Shown here one piece after another: positions 63,725-64,000 of a stretch of 64,000 bases of DNA. Below the pieces are notes generated by a model, which saw only the letters and a program-made list of their open reading frames with translations, did not search any database and was not told where the DNA came from. Within the stretch, counting starts at the first letter, position 1, and each line of letters starts with the position of its first letter. The stretch lies in contig NZ_SJPP01000001.1 of assembly GCF_007860075.1 (NCBI RefSeq), positions 1,178,001 through 1,242,000 on the forward strand, given 5' to 3'. The stretch is from Symmachiella macrocystis. GTDB taxonomy: Bacteria > Planctomycetota > Planctomycetia > Planctomycetales > Planctomycetaceae. The position numbers were made by a program, and so were the translations under genes.

Positions 63725-64000
63725 ATGAACTTGCTCAAGCGGACATGGATGCCGTTGTTGCTGGCCATCACTCTGGCCGGCTGCGCCACCGGTGATGTCG
63801 AAGTGTTGGAAAGCCAATTGCGAGATCAAGAAGACGCCATCTCGCAATTACAGCACCAGCTCGCATCAGCCAACGCCAACATGCGCGCTGCCCAAGCAGA
63901 AACCGATACGCTGCGGACTCAACTTGCGCAGCAGGGCCAGCCGCCGGCAATTCTCGCGGAACAGGCCCAAGTTCTCTTCCGTGTTGAGCGGATCGAATTG
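63725..64000 (+). CDS. Coiled-coil lipoprotein, truncated by the window end
   Basis: Only the first 92 codons are inside the window. The signal peptide MNLLKRTWMPLLLAITLAGC ends in a lipobox with Cys20. A heptad-rich coiled coil (VEVLESQLRDQEDAISQLQ, then QHQLASANANMRAAQAETD) follows. GGAAGG lies upstream of the ATG, supporting the start. It is the next gene after clpP2 on the same strand; the rest of the protein and its function cannot be seen. Confidence 0.8.
   Translation, partial: MNLLKRTWMPLLLAITLAGCATGDVEVLESQLRDQEDAISQLQHQLASANANMRAAQAETDTLRTQLAQQGQPPAILAEQAQVLFRVERIEL

Noticed and set aside
1-64000. CRISPR arrays, insertion sequences, prophage, rRNA
   Set aside because: No regular spacer arrays, no transposase or integrase frames, no phage structural genes and no rRNA segments were seen.

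Overview
The window comes from a planctomycete chromosome (Planctomycetota, most likely order Planctomycetales). By eye it is moderately GC-rich. The case rests on several family hallmarks: an N-terminal LEPR-XLL-type leader (LEDRTLLSA) on a secreted metalloprotease, a formylglycine sulfatase with a Tat leader, a seven-repeat FG-GAP propeller, an EboE-type TIM barrel, MoxR/DUF58 pairs, an ECF sigma/anti-sigma/third-protein set, a caspase-like protein, and trigger factor followed by two clpP genes. The genus cannot be fixed from the sequence alone. I find no rRNA, prophage, insertion sequence or CRISPR array. The one tRNA is tRNA-Gly(GCC).

Layout. 1-6.7 kb (minus strand): VIT/VWA surface protein, a beta-propeller glycosidase-like protein, an FG-GAP protein and a LysR regulator of NhaR type. 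6.8-12.8 kb (minus): an apparent type I export operon, ABC protein -> HlyD adaptor -> HPF-like ribosome factor -> TolC, whose ABC ATPase has lost several catalytic motifs. 13.5-23.1 kb: mixed small genes, including a YceK-like lipoprotein, an esterase, an HExxH protease-like protein, RtcB, a membrane protein with a C39-like domain, a ParDE module, a zinc-ribbon membrane protein, an EEP nuclease/phosphatase, SlyX and an M20 peptidase. 23.2-27.2 kb (minus): the translation/secretion cluster ffh-rpsP-trmD-rplS-yraN, without rimM. 27.7-29.9 kb: a small membrane coiled-coil protein and a caspase-lipase fusion. 29.9-38.1 kb (minus): LEPR-XLL metalloprotease, EamA transporter, sulfatase, and DUF58 with MoxR. 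38.3-42.1 kb (minus): a thioredoxin-like/CAP-like protein, then the sigma factor, anti-sigma factor and a third protein. 42.5-46.6 kb: EboE, glycosyltransferase, kelch protein, site-2 protease. 47-50.6 kb: MarR regulator and a very large TolC-like lipoprotein. 50.7-57.7 kb: prenyltransferase-fold protein, isochorismatase, class V aminotransferase, LOG-family protein, MoxR-like AAA ATPase and a large unknown protein. 58-59.8 kb: sufU and sufS. 60.3-64 kb: tRNA-Gly, tig, clpP1, clpP2 and a truncated lipoprotein.

Working units: ffh-rpsP-trmD-rplS-yraN serves protein targeting and translation; sufU-sufS serves Fe-S assembly; tig-clpP1-clpP2 serves protein quality control; MarR-TolC looks like a regulated efflux unit with perfect palindromes ahead of marR. 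The items most worth pursuing are the caspase-lipase fusion with its membrane partner, the degenerate ABC exporter with a ribosome factor in its operon, the AAA + 627-residue pair, and a dispersed repeat family of about 90 bp with terminal inverted repeats, present in four diverged copies.
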